Program-made: the position numbers and the translations under genes | DNA from: CATOSK01 sp034423195 | GTDB taxonomy: Bacteria; Chloroflexota; Dehalococcoidia; Lucifugimonadales; UBA3495 | Direction of reading: 5' to 3' | Length of the DNA stretch: 64,000 nt | Assembly: GCA_034423195.1 (NCBI GenBank) | Contig: DAOUIZ010000035.1 | Location: 62,001 to 126,000, forward strand | The notes under the pieces: model-generated | Database searches by the model: none | What the model was told of the DNA's origin: nothing | Seen by the model: only the letters and a program-made list of their open reading frames with translations | Part shown: positions 23,289-32,049 of the stretch, one piece after another | Numbering within the stretch: position 1 is the first letter of the stretch | Layout of the letters: each line of letters starts with the position of its first letter

Positions 23289-24091
23289 ATGGCGGTAGTT
23301 GATACCCATTGCCACGCGTCGCCCTACTGGTTCGAGCCGGTTGAGGTGCTGCTGGACGAGATGGCCCGCAACGGCGTTGACCACGCGGTGCTGACCCAGT
23401 TCTTCGGCGTTTACGATAATTCTTACCTCGTGGAGTGTATGCGCCGGTTTCCGGGCAGGTTCTCGGTGATAGGCCTGGTGGACGTGGAGGACCCGGCGGC
23501 AACCGAGCGGAACTGAATTCCCAGGGAGTAGAAGGAGTGCGGTTCACCACGTCGATGCGCTCGCCGGGGGCTGATCCGCTGGCAGTCTGGCGAAAAGCCG
23601 CCGACCTGGGGATGGTCGCGAGCGTAATGGGCCCGGTGGAAGGGTATGCCTCTCCGGAGTTCGAGAACATTGTTAGGGAACTTCCCGGCCTGCGGGTGGT
23701 CATAGAGCACCTGGGAGGGGTCGGCGCTTTCTGGGGTCCGGGCCGGGCCGACCGGGAGATACCGTATGATGCCTACCGGAAGGTGCTGGAGTTGGCGCAA
23801 TACCCCAACGCGTTCATGAAGATCCCCGGATTGGGGGAGTTTTGCGCCCGGCCGATGCCGTTCCAACAGCCCTATCCTTTCGCGGAGGTTCCCCCGCTCA
23901 TAGAGATGGCTGTAGATGCTTTCGGGGCAGAGCGGCTGATGTGGGGAAGCGACTTCCCGCCGGTGGCCAACCGGGAGGGATATGCCAATGCGCTCCGTTT
24001 TGCCCGGGAAAGGGTGGAATCCAGGGGCAAGGGAGAGGCAGGGTTGATATTCGGGGATGCGGCCACGGCCATGTGGAATCTCGGCCGGTAA
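23289..24091 (+). pseudogene. Amidohydrolase_2 family protein with an internal frameshift
   Basis: The first frame (23289-23516) gives 75 residues beginning with the metal-binding DTHCHASPYW and ending at a TGA after VDVEDPAATER. The second frame takes over at about 23500 and continues with QGVEGVRFTTSMRS, IEHLGG and the C-terminal metal ligand GSDFPP to 24091. Together they make one complete TIM-barrel amidohydrolase of about 267 residues, as in ACMSD-like decarboxylases. One extra or missing base near 23500-23515 (around CCGAGCGGAACTGA) explains the break. The ATG at 23289 has GGGAGGAGG upstream. It is either a real pseudogene or an assembly error. Confidence 0.8.
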
Positions 24092-24237
24092 GCCGGAAGG
24101 GCGATCAGTTCGGGGAAGCAACCAGGGAACTATCGCAGGACCCATCCAACCATCCCCATCCCGGCCTTCCGCTGTCAATGGGGAAGGGAATGGTCCAGAG
24201 GTTCCCCAACTAATTCCCATACAAGGAGAGATGGAGA

Positions 24238-24756
24238 ATGCCGAGATTCGCGCTGGATTTGAACAGTGACTCCGGCCGCGCCGCAGCCGGCGCGGAGTGG
24301 CGGGTGGCGCCGGGCCTGGTCCCCGGTGAGGACAACGAGGGCCTGACCGCCCGGCTGCTATCCACGCCGGCGAGGCTGGCCGACTACGACGATTCGTCGT
24401 GGGACGTTTGTCCCAACGTCCGGCAGAGCCTGTCCGAAGGGTTCACCTTCGCCTGGTACCGGACGGCGGTGACTATCCCCGGCCAGGTGGGCGGCAACGA
24501 TGTCGCGGGCTCCCGGGTCTTCTTTGAGACCAACTTCGACAACTATGGAGAAATCTGGGTCAACGGGGAGATAGACCGCACCACGGGTTCCATAGCCGGT
24601 CTGAACGCGCAACACCGGGTGGAGATAAGCGGAAGCGCCCAGCCCGGCGAAAGGTTCGTCATCGCGTGCCTGGCGCTCAATGGGCCGCTGGCCAACCCGA
24701 GGGGCGGGATTTTCCTGCGGTACGCCACATTGGCCTTCGAGTCCACCGACAACTAA
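24238..24756 (+). CDS. Beta-sandwich (galactose-binding-like) domain protein
   Basis: 172 residues, no signal peptide. The middle part (WYRTAVTIPGQ, then VFFETNFDNYGEIWVNGEID, about residues 78-118) looks like the jelly-roll sugar-binding domain of GH2 glycosidases, where this strand-loop-strand contains the N-Y/N-G-x-W-V-N-G pattern. No catalytic domain follows. The ATG has AAGGAGAG 9 bases upstream. It lies between the broken amidohydrolase and an LLM oxidoreductase; such single-domain proteins occur beside amidohydrolase or LLM genes but their role is unknown. Confidence 0.68.
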   Translation: MPRFALDLNSDSGRAAAGAEWRVAPGLVPGEDNEGLTARLLSTPARLADYDDSSWDVCPNVRQSLSEGFTFAWYRTAVTIPGQVGGNDVAGSRVFFETNFDNYGEIWVNGEIDRTTGSIAGLNAQHRVEISGSAQPGERFVIACLALNGPLANPRGGIFLRYATLAFESTDN

Positions 24757-24838
24757 CCCGCCCCTGGTACGCTTCCCAGAATTGCCAGCCGATGCCGGGG
24801 GAGGGGACGCTATCCCGGCGCCCCCCGGAGGATATGAC

Positions 24839-25852
24839 ATGACCACCAAATTCGGCATAAGCCTTTCCAACCGGTCGGTGCTCCTCAACCGGGCGACGAT
24901 GGACGACCTGATAAGAGCGTCGCGCCAAGCGGAGGACTCCGGACTGTTCGACAGCGTCTGGGTGGGGGACAACCTGCTGTCCAAACCACGAATAGAGTCG
25001 GTGGTAACCCTGTCCGCGATTGCCGCTCACACCCAGAGAGTAAAGTTGGGTACCATCTGCCTGGCCAGTTTTCCGCTGCGTCACCCGGTACTGTTCGCCA
25101 TCCAATGGGCCAGCCTGGATGTGCTGTCCGGCGGGCGCACGGTGCTGGCGGTCTGCAACGGGGGATCCGAAACGTTCGGCCCGCAGTTCGCAACCGAGCT
25201 GGAAGCGATGGGAGTCCGGTCCCGGGAGCGGGTGGGCCGGGTCGTGGAAGGGGTGCAGATTCTGCGGAAGCTGTGGTCGGAAGACAGGGTGTCCCACTCG
25301 GGGCGGTTCTACCAGTTCAATGACGTGGAGCTGCTGCCGAAACCGGTGCAGCAGCCGGTGCCGATCCTGATTGCCGCGAATCCGAAACCGGGGCAGGCCG
25401 ACGAGGCCACGGTGGACCGCATCCTGCGGCGGGTGGCACGCCACGCCGACGGCTGGCAGACGGATGCGACGCCGGTGGAAACTTTCAGGGAGCGGTTTGG
25501 AAGGATACGGGAATACGCAGCGGAGTTGGGAAGGGACCCGGAGACGCTGGACTCATGCCTCCATCTCTACGTGAATATCAACGAAGACGCTGACCGGGCG
25601 TTCCGGGAGTCGGTGGAGTTCCTGGCCGAATACTACGGCGCCGGGGCCATCACCGATGAACGGTCAAGGTTGTGGCTGGCGGTGGGGCCTCCCGACGCAG
25701 TTGCGGAGAAGATACAGGCGTACATCGAAGCCGGCTGCAAGACGCCGGTGCTGCGGTTTGTCGGGCCGAGCCTGGATGAGCAGTTGACCAGGTGCATAGA
25801 GGAGGTGCTGCCTGCGTTCCGGGCCAAGGAAGGCACGGCGCCCGCAGGCTAA
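24839..25852 (+). CDS. LLM-class flavin-dependent oxidoreductase
   Basis: 337 residues, luciferase-like TIM barrel. Characteristic parts are the N-terminal KFGISLSNRSVLL, VWVGDNLLS (about 43-51), the LDVLSGGRTVLAVCNG motif (about 93-108), RVVEGVQILRKLW, and LLPKPVQQPVPILIAAN. Members use FMN or F420 to oxidise or reduce substrates such as alkanesulfonates, aromatic compounds or tetrahydromethanopterin; the cofactor cannot be told here. The ATG at 24839 has GGAGG 8 bases upstream; the longer open frame overlapping the previous gene is not conserved. It converges with the DapA-like gene, 5 bases apart. Confidence 0.93.
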   Translation: MTTKFGISLSNRSVLLNRATMDDLIRASRQAEDSGLFDSVWVGDNLLSKPRIESVVTLSAIAAHTQRVKLGTICLASFPLRHPVLFAIQWASLDVLSGGRTVLAVCNGGSETFGPQFATELEAMGVRSRERVGRVVEGVQILRKLWSEDRVSHSGRFYQFNDVELLPKPVQQPVPILIAANPKPGQADEATVDRILRRVARHADGWQTDATPVETFRERFGRIREYAAELGRDPETLDSCLHLYVNINEDADRAFRESVEFLAEYYGAGAITDERSRLWLAVGPPDAVAEKIQAYIEAGCKTPVLRFVGPSLDEQLTRCIEEVLPAFRAKEGTAPAG

Positions 25853-25857
25853 CAGGA

Positions 25858-26766
25858 CTACTCCAACCCCACCTGGCGGGCAAGATCAAGGAATTCCTGG
25901 CGGGTCTGGTCCGTAATTCCCGGCCCGGGCCGGCGCACGCGGGGGCACTGAATCAATCCCCGGTGCCAGAGGGCGTGTTTGCGGATGGCAACCCCGATTC
26001 CTTCCTGGAACTCAAACAGCAACAGGGGCAGGGTGCGGTAGAACACTTCCTCGGCTTGGCCCCGGTCACCCTCGGCCATGGCGCGGTAGATTTCGAGCAG
26101 GACTTCCGGGTAGGCAAAGCCGGTCATGGCCCCGGCGGAACCCCGGGAGAGTTCGTCGAGAAGGAAGACTCCGCCCAGCCCTCCGAAGATTGCCATCCGG
26201 TCCCCGATGAGGCTGCGGATAGCGGAAATCTTGGTGGGAGTCGGCGGGTCTTCCAGCTTCAGGTACCGGGCGGAGGGGATGTTTTCCGAGAGCTCCGCGA
26301 TGAATGCCGGGGACATGTGGACCCCGGAGGTCTGAGGGTAGTCCTGCACCACGATGGGCAGATCGACAGCCTCGGATATGCGGCGGTAGTGTTCCAGCAA
26401 GGCCGCGGGGTTTGGCTTGCCCATGACGGGGGCCGAAATCATGACGGCGGCGGCGCCGAGTTCCTGAGCTTCCCGGCTGTACTCGATGGCGGCGCTGGTG
26501 CTGTTGGCGGTCGTGCCCACGGTGACGGGCAGGCCGTCGGCGGCATTGATGACTTCCCGAGCGACACGGGTCCGCTCCTTGTCGGTGAGGCGGGCGACTT
26601 CTCCGGTTACTCCCAGCGCGACCACGCCGTTGCACCCCGTCTCGCGGGCTTTTTCCACCAAACGGGCGGCCGATTCGAGGTCAACCTGTTCGTCATCGTC
26701 AAAGGGAGTGGCCAGCATCCAATGGACGCCGGTGAAGGTGGCGCTGTCGGCGTTGGTCATGTTCAA
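25858..26766 (-). CDS. Dihydrodipicolinate synthase / N-acetylneuraminate lyase family protein
   Basis: 302 residues, class I aldolase barrel. The Schiff-base Lys is K170 in RYLKLEDPP and the catalytic Tyr is Y143 in VVQDYPQ; the carboxylate-binding loop is LGVTGE (51-56, in place of the usual GTTGE). Family members condense or cleave pyruvate with aldehydes. Without a lysine cluster nearby and with the loop change, a catabolic aldolase or dehydratase is as likely as DapA. It starts 28 codons or so downstream of the PEPCK-like gene end on the same strand, so they may be co-transcribed. Confidence 0.88.
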   Translation of the reverse strand: MNMTNADSATFTGVHWMLATPFDDDEQVDLESAARLVEKARETGCNGVVALGVTGEVARLTDKERTRVAREVINAADGLPVTVGTTANSTSAAIEYSREAQELGAAAVMISAPVMGKPNPAALLEHYRRISEAVDLPIVVQDYPQTSGVHMSPAFIAELSENIPSARYLKLEDPPTPTKISAIRSLIGDRMAIFGGLGGVFLLDELSRGSAGAMTGFAYPEVLLEIYRAMAEGDRGQAEEVFYRTLPLLLFEFQEGIGVAIRKHALWHRGLIQCPRVRRPGPGITDQTRQEFLDLARQVGLE

Positions 26767-26791
26767 TCCTTGGGGCTGGCCGCCCCTGGAG

Positions 26792-29122
26792 CTAGCCGGG
26801 GTTGATGCCGAGTTGTTCCAGAATGGATCCGCTGCCGCCGGGCAACTGCAAGCCGTCCCGCACGCTGACGGCGAACTTGCGGTTTAGTTCGCGGAGCAGG
26901 TGGGCGCGAGGCCGGTACCCCTGGTCGAGATGGCGAGCCAGGTCCTGGAGGGTATTGAAAGCCTGGTCCACGTTCCAGTAGAAGGAGAGGAGCCAGGACA
27001 GCTCGCGCTCGTTGCAGGGCGCGGGAATGTCGTTCATGTCGAAGAGGGCGTCGGTGACCTTGGTGTACCGGAGGATGCCGGCCTTGTCTCCGGCGTCCTC
27101 GCCGTAGTAGCGGCGGTGGCTGAGTTCCAGGACCCGGGCCTGGTAGTCAGCTTCGCCGTAAATGTTGATGGGCAGCCACTCGGCCCGAAGGTCCATGACC
27201 TCGCTGCCGTTGGAATCGACGATGGCCACGGCGATGTCGGACCCGAGGGTGACGTCGTATTCGAACTTGACGGCTTCCCGGAGGAGGGCTTCCTGGAGGA
27301 CGAGGGTCAGTTCACGAGGAATTTTCCTGTACCTGGCGCCGCTGGCTTCCTCGTTGGTGTCGGCCCCGACGCCGCCGGTGTTGAAGACATAGTAGTGGTG
27401 GGGCAGCCCGCCCCGTTCCATCTGCTGGAGGATGTAGTGGAGGAGGTTGGCGTTTTCGTCTTCCAATCCGATGATGAAAGGGTCGGAGAAGTATTCCACG
27501 TAGGGTCGGCCAATGGCGCCAACCGCGGCGCCCATCTGTACCGCTTCTCCGTACATGAGCACCCGGACGTACTGCTCCAACGTCAGGCGGCGCAGGGGAG
27601 GAATGACGGTGTTCTGACGCATTACTGCCTGCCAGAACACCTGGTCAGTGTACCTCATGGGGACGTGGACCGAGTCCTGAAGAGCGCCTCCGGTGATCTG
27701 GCCAACGAGATGCTTGGTCCCCTTGCGGGCGAGGAGGCGGGAACGGGAGAGGATCATGCGCATGTTGCGCACGGGATTTTCGAGATAGTTGGGGGTGAAG
27801 TCCTCGATGTTAACGGGAACGTTTTCGAGGGTCTCCTGGGGGTTGGGCTCTTCCGAGGTGCCGCGAACCACATCGTAGGTTATGGGGTCGTCGTCGCGGG
27901 TCAAGCCGAAGGGCATGGCGTAGAAGTTGTTCTCGGTGCCGTCTATTCCGTGAGTGATACGGAGGCGATGACCGCCCCGGATCGTTTCAATGGGTTCGTC
28001 GAGAGGCTGAATCAGGACGATGTCATCGTTCATGGGGTAGACCCCTTCGTCGGGGTCCTGGGGAAGGTTGAGCAGCTTGGCCAGGTCACTGCCGGCCAAC
28101 TCAATCATTATGGTCAAGGTGCTTTTCCCGTGCAGGGAGGGCCCAATAGTGACCATTCCGGTGTTCTTGAGTTGTCCGTCCAGGGTGCGGGCGCGGGCCA
28201 TGCTGAGAGCGGCCTGGACCGCCAGGCCGTTGTTCTGCTTGACCTGGAACATGGCGATGGAGAGCGGGCCCATCTTGTGCTCGCCCACGTAGTCGAAACC
28301 CAAATGAAGGGATAGGCCCTTGGTGGGGGCCTTGAAGATAAGCTGGGTCAGCCCGGCCTGAGTCAGTTCTTCTTTCAGTCCGGCGGGGAGGTCGAGTTCG
28401 TTGAGCCAATCGGGGATGGAAACTTCGAGAATGTCGGGAGATTCCCGGTACCTTTCACCGGGCAGGTCGAAGGTCAACTGGCGCCACATGTAGGGGGCCT
28501 GGAGATAGCGGACGCCGAAGAGCAACTGGCGGGCGTGGAACGAGCGCCCGGAAGCGTCCCCGATCTGCCGGTCGGTTTGTATTATCCCGGTGCCGGAGGC
28601 GAAACAATCCTGCATACGACGGGCAATCGCTTCGAAAACCGGGGTAAAGCGGGCTTGATCCTCCTCGGTGAAAGCATCGGCATCGCGATTGCGTTCAAAG
28701 CCGTCAATGTAATACTTGGTCAGGTCGGGACGCCGGACGACTCCCAACTGGCTGAAGAAATCCAACCCACCGTTATCCAGGCGGACGACGGTTTCGGGCC
28801 AGACCTTGGAGGCTGCCCTGCCGGCTGCGTTCAACCGGTCGGCTTCCTGCCGGAGAGACTGGACTTCCTGGAAAATTTCGCTCTGCCGGTCCTCGGGGAT
28901 GTCTTGAAGGACGGGCATCTGGGAAACGAGCCATTGCTGGGAGGGGTTGTAGAGGTCAGAATCGGGGCGCTGTCCACCTCTGGCCAAGTCAACCAATTCG
29001 TCGAGGGCTTGCCGGAATGCCGGGTCGGACGTTGGGCCGGCCAGATGCGAGCCCTCCCGGTTCCGGTCCCTGGGGTTGGAATCTTCTTCTGACACGCCAA
29101 TACCCCTGAATTCATCCGGCAA
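26792..29122 (-). CDS. Divergent ATP-type PEP carboxykinase-like protein, 776 residues
   Basis: Much longer than classical ATP-PEPCK (about 530). The first 250 residues are a charged, largely helical extension without a known motif. From about 250 it follows the PCK fold: P-loop IGPSLHGKST (326-335) in the place of GLSGTGKTT, then DPDEGVYPMNDD, ENNFYAMPFG, LENVPVNIEDF, and a C-terminal part (VIPPLRRLTLEQYVR, YFSDPFIIG, YYVFNTGGVG) that parallels the PEPCK sequence PPIxxLTxEQ, FSxCFGAPF and VNTGWTGG. Known PEPCK makes PEP from oxaloacetate and ATP. The unusual P-loop and extension leave catalysis open. The ATG at 29122 has a promoter at 29167-29195. Confidence 0.75.
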   Translation of the reverse strand: MPDEFRGIGVSEEDSNPRDRNREGSHLAGPTSDPAFRQALDELVDLARGGQRPDSDLYNPSQQWLVSQMPVLQDIPEDRQSEIFQEVQSLRQEADRLNAAGRAASKVWPETVVRLDNGGLDFFSQLGVVRRPDLTKYYIDGFERNRDADAFTEEDQARFTPVFEAIARRMQDCFASGTGIIQTDRQIGDASGRSFHARQLLFGVRYLQAPYMWRQLTFDLPGERYRESPDILEVSIPDWLNELDLPAGLKEELTQAGLTQLIFKAPTKGLSLHLGFDYVGEHKMGPLSIAMFQVKQNNGLAVQAALSMARARTLDGQLKNTGMVTIGPSLHGKSTLTIMIELAGSDLAKLLNLPQDPDEGVYPMNDDIVLIQPLDEPIETIRGGHRLRITHGIDGTENNFYAMPFGLTRDDDPITYDVVRGTSEEPNPQETLENVPVNIEDFTPNYLENPVRNMRMILSRSRLLARKGTKHLVGQITGGALQDSVHVPMRYTDQVFWQAVMRQNTVIPPLRRLTLEQYVRVLMYGEAVQMGAAVGAIGRPYVEYFSDPFIIGLEDENANLLHYILQQMERGGLPHHYYVFNTGGVGADTNEEASGARYRKIPRELTLVLQEALLREAVKFEYDVTLGSDIAVAIVDSNGSEVMDLRAEWLPINIYGEADYQARVLELSHRRYYGEDAGDKAGILRYTKVTDALFDMNDIPAPCNERELSWLLSFYWNVDQAFNTLQDLARHLDQGYRPRAHLLRELNRKFAVSVRDGLQLPGGSGSILEQLGINPG

Positions 29123-29166
29123 TGGCGATCCCGGGACGCCAATTGGCCGGGGCGAAATGTCGCATT

Positions 29167-29195
29167 ATGCTACCTTGTTCCGGTGTTGGTGTCAA
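29167..29195 (-). promoter_or_regulatory. Promoter of the PEPCK-like gene
   Basis: Consensus TTGACA (29190-29195, minus strand), 17-base spacer, TAGCAT (29167-29172). Directly downstream is a single GCGACATTTC (29154-29163), identical to a unit of array B. Confidence 0.75.
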
Positions 29196-29270
29196 AGCAA
29201 ATGGACAGCCGAAACCGACCGGGAAACAGGGGTTGAATCGCGGAATCCGACGCTTTCGGCCGGGGGTTCC

Positions 29271-29299
29271 TTGACACGGTTTTGGGCCATGTCTAACAT
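29271..29299 (+). promoter_or_regulatory. larB promoter
   Basis: TTGACA (29271-29276), 17-base spacer, TAACAT (29294-29299), divergent from the PEPCK-like promoter and 42 bases before the larB ATG. Confidence 0.75.
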
Positions 29300-29341
29300 T
29301 TCGCCACTGCCCAACCTTAGTTCTCCAGGTGTTCCCGAGCT

Positions 29342-30148
29342 ATGGACGCGTACAATCTGCGGCGACAGTTGGATGACCTGCGAGCGGGAAACCGGTCCGT
29401 TGAAGATGTACTGGAGTTCTTGAGGGACTACCCTTACGAGGACCTGGATTTCGCGAAAGTGGACCACCACCGCCCTTTGCGGACCGGGTTTCCGGAAGTA
29501 GTGCTGGGCAAGGGTAAATCCCCGACGCAAGTGGCGGGAATAGTCGGGTCACTGGAGGGGCGCGGCCATCCAGTTCTGGTGACGAGGACCGACCGGGCAG
29601 CGTACGAGGCCGTCCGGGAAGCCATCCCGGAGGCGATTTTCAACGAGTTGGCCGGGGCTATCGTCGTTCCAGCCGACGATTCAATCCCGTCGAGGAGCGG
29701 GGTCGTGGTGTTGACGGCCGGGACGGCAGACCTGCCGGTGGCGGAAGAAGCGGCGCTTACCGCCGAGTTGATGGGCAGTCCCCCTCTGCGCGTCAACGAT
29801 GTGGGCGTTGCCGGACTGCACAGGCTGCTGGATGTGCGGCCGATCCTGCTGACGGCGAGGGTGGTGGTCGTGGTTGCTGGAATGGAGGCGGCGATTACCA
29901 GCGTGGTGGCGGGTATGGTCTCGGCTCCGGTTGTCGCCGTTCCGACCAGCGTGGGGTACGGAGCCAGTTTTGAGGGTATGGCGGCGTTGTTGGGCATGTT
30001 GAACAGCTGCGCGCCGGGGGTGGCCGTCGTCAACATAGACAACGGTTTCGGAGCGGGGTACCTGGCTGCCCAGATCAACCGGATGGAGTCCGATAACCCT
30101 TGTGATGAAACGAAGCCTGATGAAACGAAGCCGCGGTGTCCGGTTTGA
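29342..30148 (+). CDS. larB: LarB, nickel-pincer cofactor biosynthesis protein
   Basis: 268 residues, similar to LarB and the PurE fold. LarB carboxylates and hydrolyses nicotinic acid adenine dinucleotide as the first step towards the nickel-pincer cofactor of lactate racemase. Family motifs include LGKGKSPTQVAGIV (56-69), the TAGTADLPVAEEAA segment and the AGMEAAITSVVAGMVSAPVVAVPTS and GYGASFEGMAALL motifs. larC, larE and larA are not nearby. The C-terminal tail contains a perfect 15-base tandem duplication (30103-30117 and 30118-30132) reading DETKPDETKP. It overlaps the next gene by 13 bases. Confidence 0.9.
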   Translation: MDAYNLRRQLDDLRAGNRSVEDVLEFLRDYPYEDLDFAKVDHHRPLRTGFPEVVLGKGKSPTQVAGIVGSLEGRGHPVLVTRTDRAAYEAVREAIPEAIFNELAGAIVVPADDSIPSRSGVVVLTAGTADLPVAEEAALTAELMGSPPLRVNDVGVAGLHRLLDVRPILLTARVVVVVAGMEAAITSVVAGMVSAPVVAVPTSVGYGASFEGMAALLGMLNSCAPGVAVVNIDNGFGAGYLAAQINRMESDNPCDETKPDETKPRCPV

Positions 30149-31071
30149 CGGCCCGTCAATTCCTGTTCGTCGGGTTGATAGCGGCGGCCCTTTTTGTCGG
30201 GTTGGCGGCTTACGGCGATTTCCGTGGCGTAACCCGCCGGTTGGCGGCGTTTCCCGCTCATTATTTCATGGCCGCGCTGGCGCTGACCTGTCTTAATTTT
30301 GCCCTTCGCTTCGTCCGGTGGAACTACTACCTGACCCACCTGGGGCAACGAGTGAGCCCCGGGTTGAGCGTCACCGTGTTCCTGGGCGGGCTGGCGATGT
30401 CGGCAACTCCCGCGAAAGTGGGAGAGTTCGCCAAGAGCTACTACCTGCAGGCGAGAGCCGGGATCCCTGCCACGGCTTCAATGCCTGCGATTTTCATGGA
30501 ACGGGTTACCGACCTGGCCGCGGTTGGTTTCCTGGCGTTGTCCGGTTTCTGGCTGGTGCCGGGCGTGTTCCGATGGTTGCTGGTGACGGTACTGGCTGCC
30601 GGCTGTATCGGGCTGGCGTTTCTGCTATCCCGGCACAGCAATGTCCTCCTGGCCTTGCCGGGTCTCCGAAGGTGGCGGCGGGAGCTGATAGAGTCCAGGG
30701 AGGAGTTGCAGCGTCTTACGAGGGCGAGACCCCTGGCGGTGGCCCTGATACTGGCCGGGTTGGCGTGGGCGGCCGAAGGGATCGGGTTTTGGGTAGTGCT
30801 GCTGGGGCTGGGATTCGATCCCGGGCCGTGGTGGAGCACCGCAGTTTACGCCGTTTCCACCATCGTAGGGGCGTTGACCACGTTGCCGGGAGGGATAGGC
30901 GGGACGGAGGGGACATTGACGGTGTTGACGGAGCAAGCCGGTGCGGAGCGCGACACCGCTGTTGCCGCCACCCTGTTGATTCGCTGGGCGACTCTCTGGT
31001 TCGCGGTGGCGGCCGGAGCAGTCTCTCTCGTATTTCTGCACCTTCGGAAACATGGCAAGTTGTCGGGATAA
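30136..31071 (+). CDS. LPG_synthase_TM / flippase-like integral membrane protein
   Basis: 311 residues with about eight hydrophobic segments. The family marks are SATPAKVGEFAKSYYL (about 94-109) and TTLPGGIGGTEGTL (about 252-265), typical of the lysylphosphatidylglycerol synthase transmembrane domain and AglD-like lipid flippases (DUF2079/UPF0104). It probably moves lipid or polyprenyl-linked substrates across the membrane. The GTG at 30136 overlaps larB; a TTG at 30145 is an alternative. It is followed by a polyprenyl-phosphate phosphoribosyltransferase-like gene, which fits a lipid-linked glycan context. Confidence 0.88.
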   Translation: MSGLTARQFLFVGLIAAALFVGLAAYGDFRGVTRRLAAFPAHYFMAALALTCLNFALRFVRWNYYLTHLGQRVSPGLSVTVFLGGLAMSATPAKVGEFAKSYYLQARAGIPATASMPAIFMERVTDLAAVGFLALSGFWLVPGVFRWLLVTVLAAGCIGLAFLLSRHSNVLLALPGLRRWRRELIESREELQRLTRARPLAVALILAGLAWAAEGIGFWVVLLGLGFDPGPWWSTAVYAVSTIVGALTTLPGGIGGTEGTLTVLTEQAGAERDTAVAATLLIRWATLWFAVAAGAVSLVFLHLRKHGKLSG

Positions 31072-31115
31072 AGTTGGGACAAGGCTATTTGCTACGGACT
31101 GGTAGGGCCGCATAA

Positions 31116-32015
31116 ATGATCCGCTTGGATGCGATCCTGGAAGCTCTGCGGCCGAAGCAGTGGATCAAGAACGGGCTGGTCTTCGTCCCTTTGCTGTTTG
31201 CAGTGGACCAAGCCTGGTCCCTGGAAGACCCGGAGCCGATTCCAGGGCTGGTGTTGAGGCTGGCGCTGCTGTTCGCCGCTTTTTGCCTTATGTCCAGCGC
31301 CGTTTACCTGGTGAACGATCTGTTGGACCGGAAAAGCGACGCGGTGCATCCAACGAAAAGGGCGCGTCCCATTGCCTCCGGACGGGTGCCGGCATACACA
31401 GCGGTTTTCCTCGCCCTGGTCCTGGGTCCGGGAGGGCTTCTCCTGGCTTTGTGGCTGTCTTTCAATCTGGGAGTGGTCGGGGCGATCTACTTGGGGAGCA
31501 ACCTGGCGTATTCCGCCGGGGGCAAGCGTATTCTCCTGGTGGACGTGATGATCGTGGCCGGAGGGTACGTACTGCGGGCGGGAGCGGGGGCATTGGCGGT
31601 GGGGGTCGCTCCGTCCCCGTGGCTGTATGTCGTAACGGCGTCGGCGGCGCTCTTCCTGGTCCTGGGAAGGCGGTACGCGGAACTGCGGCTGGCTGAGGAA
31701 GAGGACATGATCCAACGTCCAGTCCTGGCCGGTTACGCCGGGCCGTTCATCGGACAGCTGCTCACGATTGCGGCAACCACGGCACTGGTCAGTTATACTC
31801 TCTATGCGATTGAAGCTGAGAATCTGCCGGCCAATCACACGATGTTGTTGACCGTCCCGATTTTCGCCTTTGGCTTGTTCCGGTACCTGTACCTGTTGAA
31901 TCGCAGCGCTGAGGCGGAATATCCGGAGCAACTGGTGACCCGGGACTTCCAATTGATTGCCGCGGTGGGGGGGTGGTTTCTGGTGGCGGCGCTGGTCCTT
32001 TTGTTGAACCCGTGA
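31116..32015 (+). CDS. UbiA-family prenyltransferase, decaprenyl-phosphate phosphoribosyltransferase-like
   Basis: 299 residues with about eight membrane helices. The first Asp-rich motif is NDLLDRKSDAVHPTKRARP, with the basic KRARPIASG that in DPPR synthases (Rv3806c type) binds phosphoribosyl pyrophosphate. RPKQWIKN near the N terminus is also typical of this subgroup. The enzyme would join polyprenyl phosphate to PRPP, leading to decaprenyl-phosphoryl arabinose or ribose. Together with the preceding flippase-like protein this suggests arabinose- or ribose-containing surface glycans. Quinone prenylation is less likely. Confidence 0.85.
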   Translation: MIRLDAILEALRPKQWIKNGLVFVPLLFAVDQAWSLEDPEPIPGLVLRLALLFAAFCLMSSAVYLVNDLLDRKSDAVHPTKRARPIASGRVPAYTAVFLALVLGPGGLLLALWLSFNLGVVGAIYLGSNLAYSAGGKRILLVDVMIVAGGYVLRAGAGALAVGVAPSPWLYVVTASAALFLVLGRRYAELRLAEEEDMIQRPVLAGYAGPFIGQLLTIAATTALVSYTLYAIEAENLPANHTMLLTVPIFAFGLFRYLYLLNRSAEAEYPEQLVTRDFQLIAAVGGWFLVAALVLLLNP

Positions 32016-32049
32016 ATGCCAAGCCTACAGATTTCATTGAGAGGCGCTG

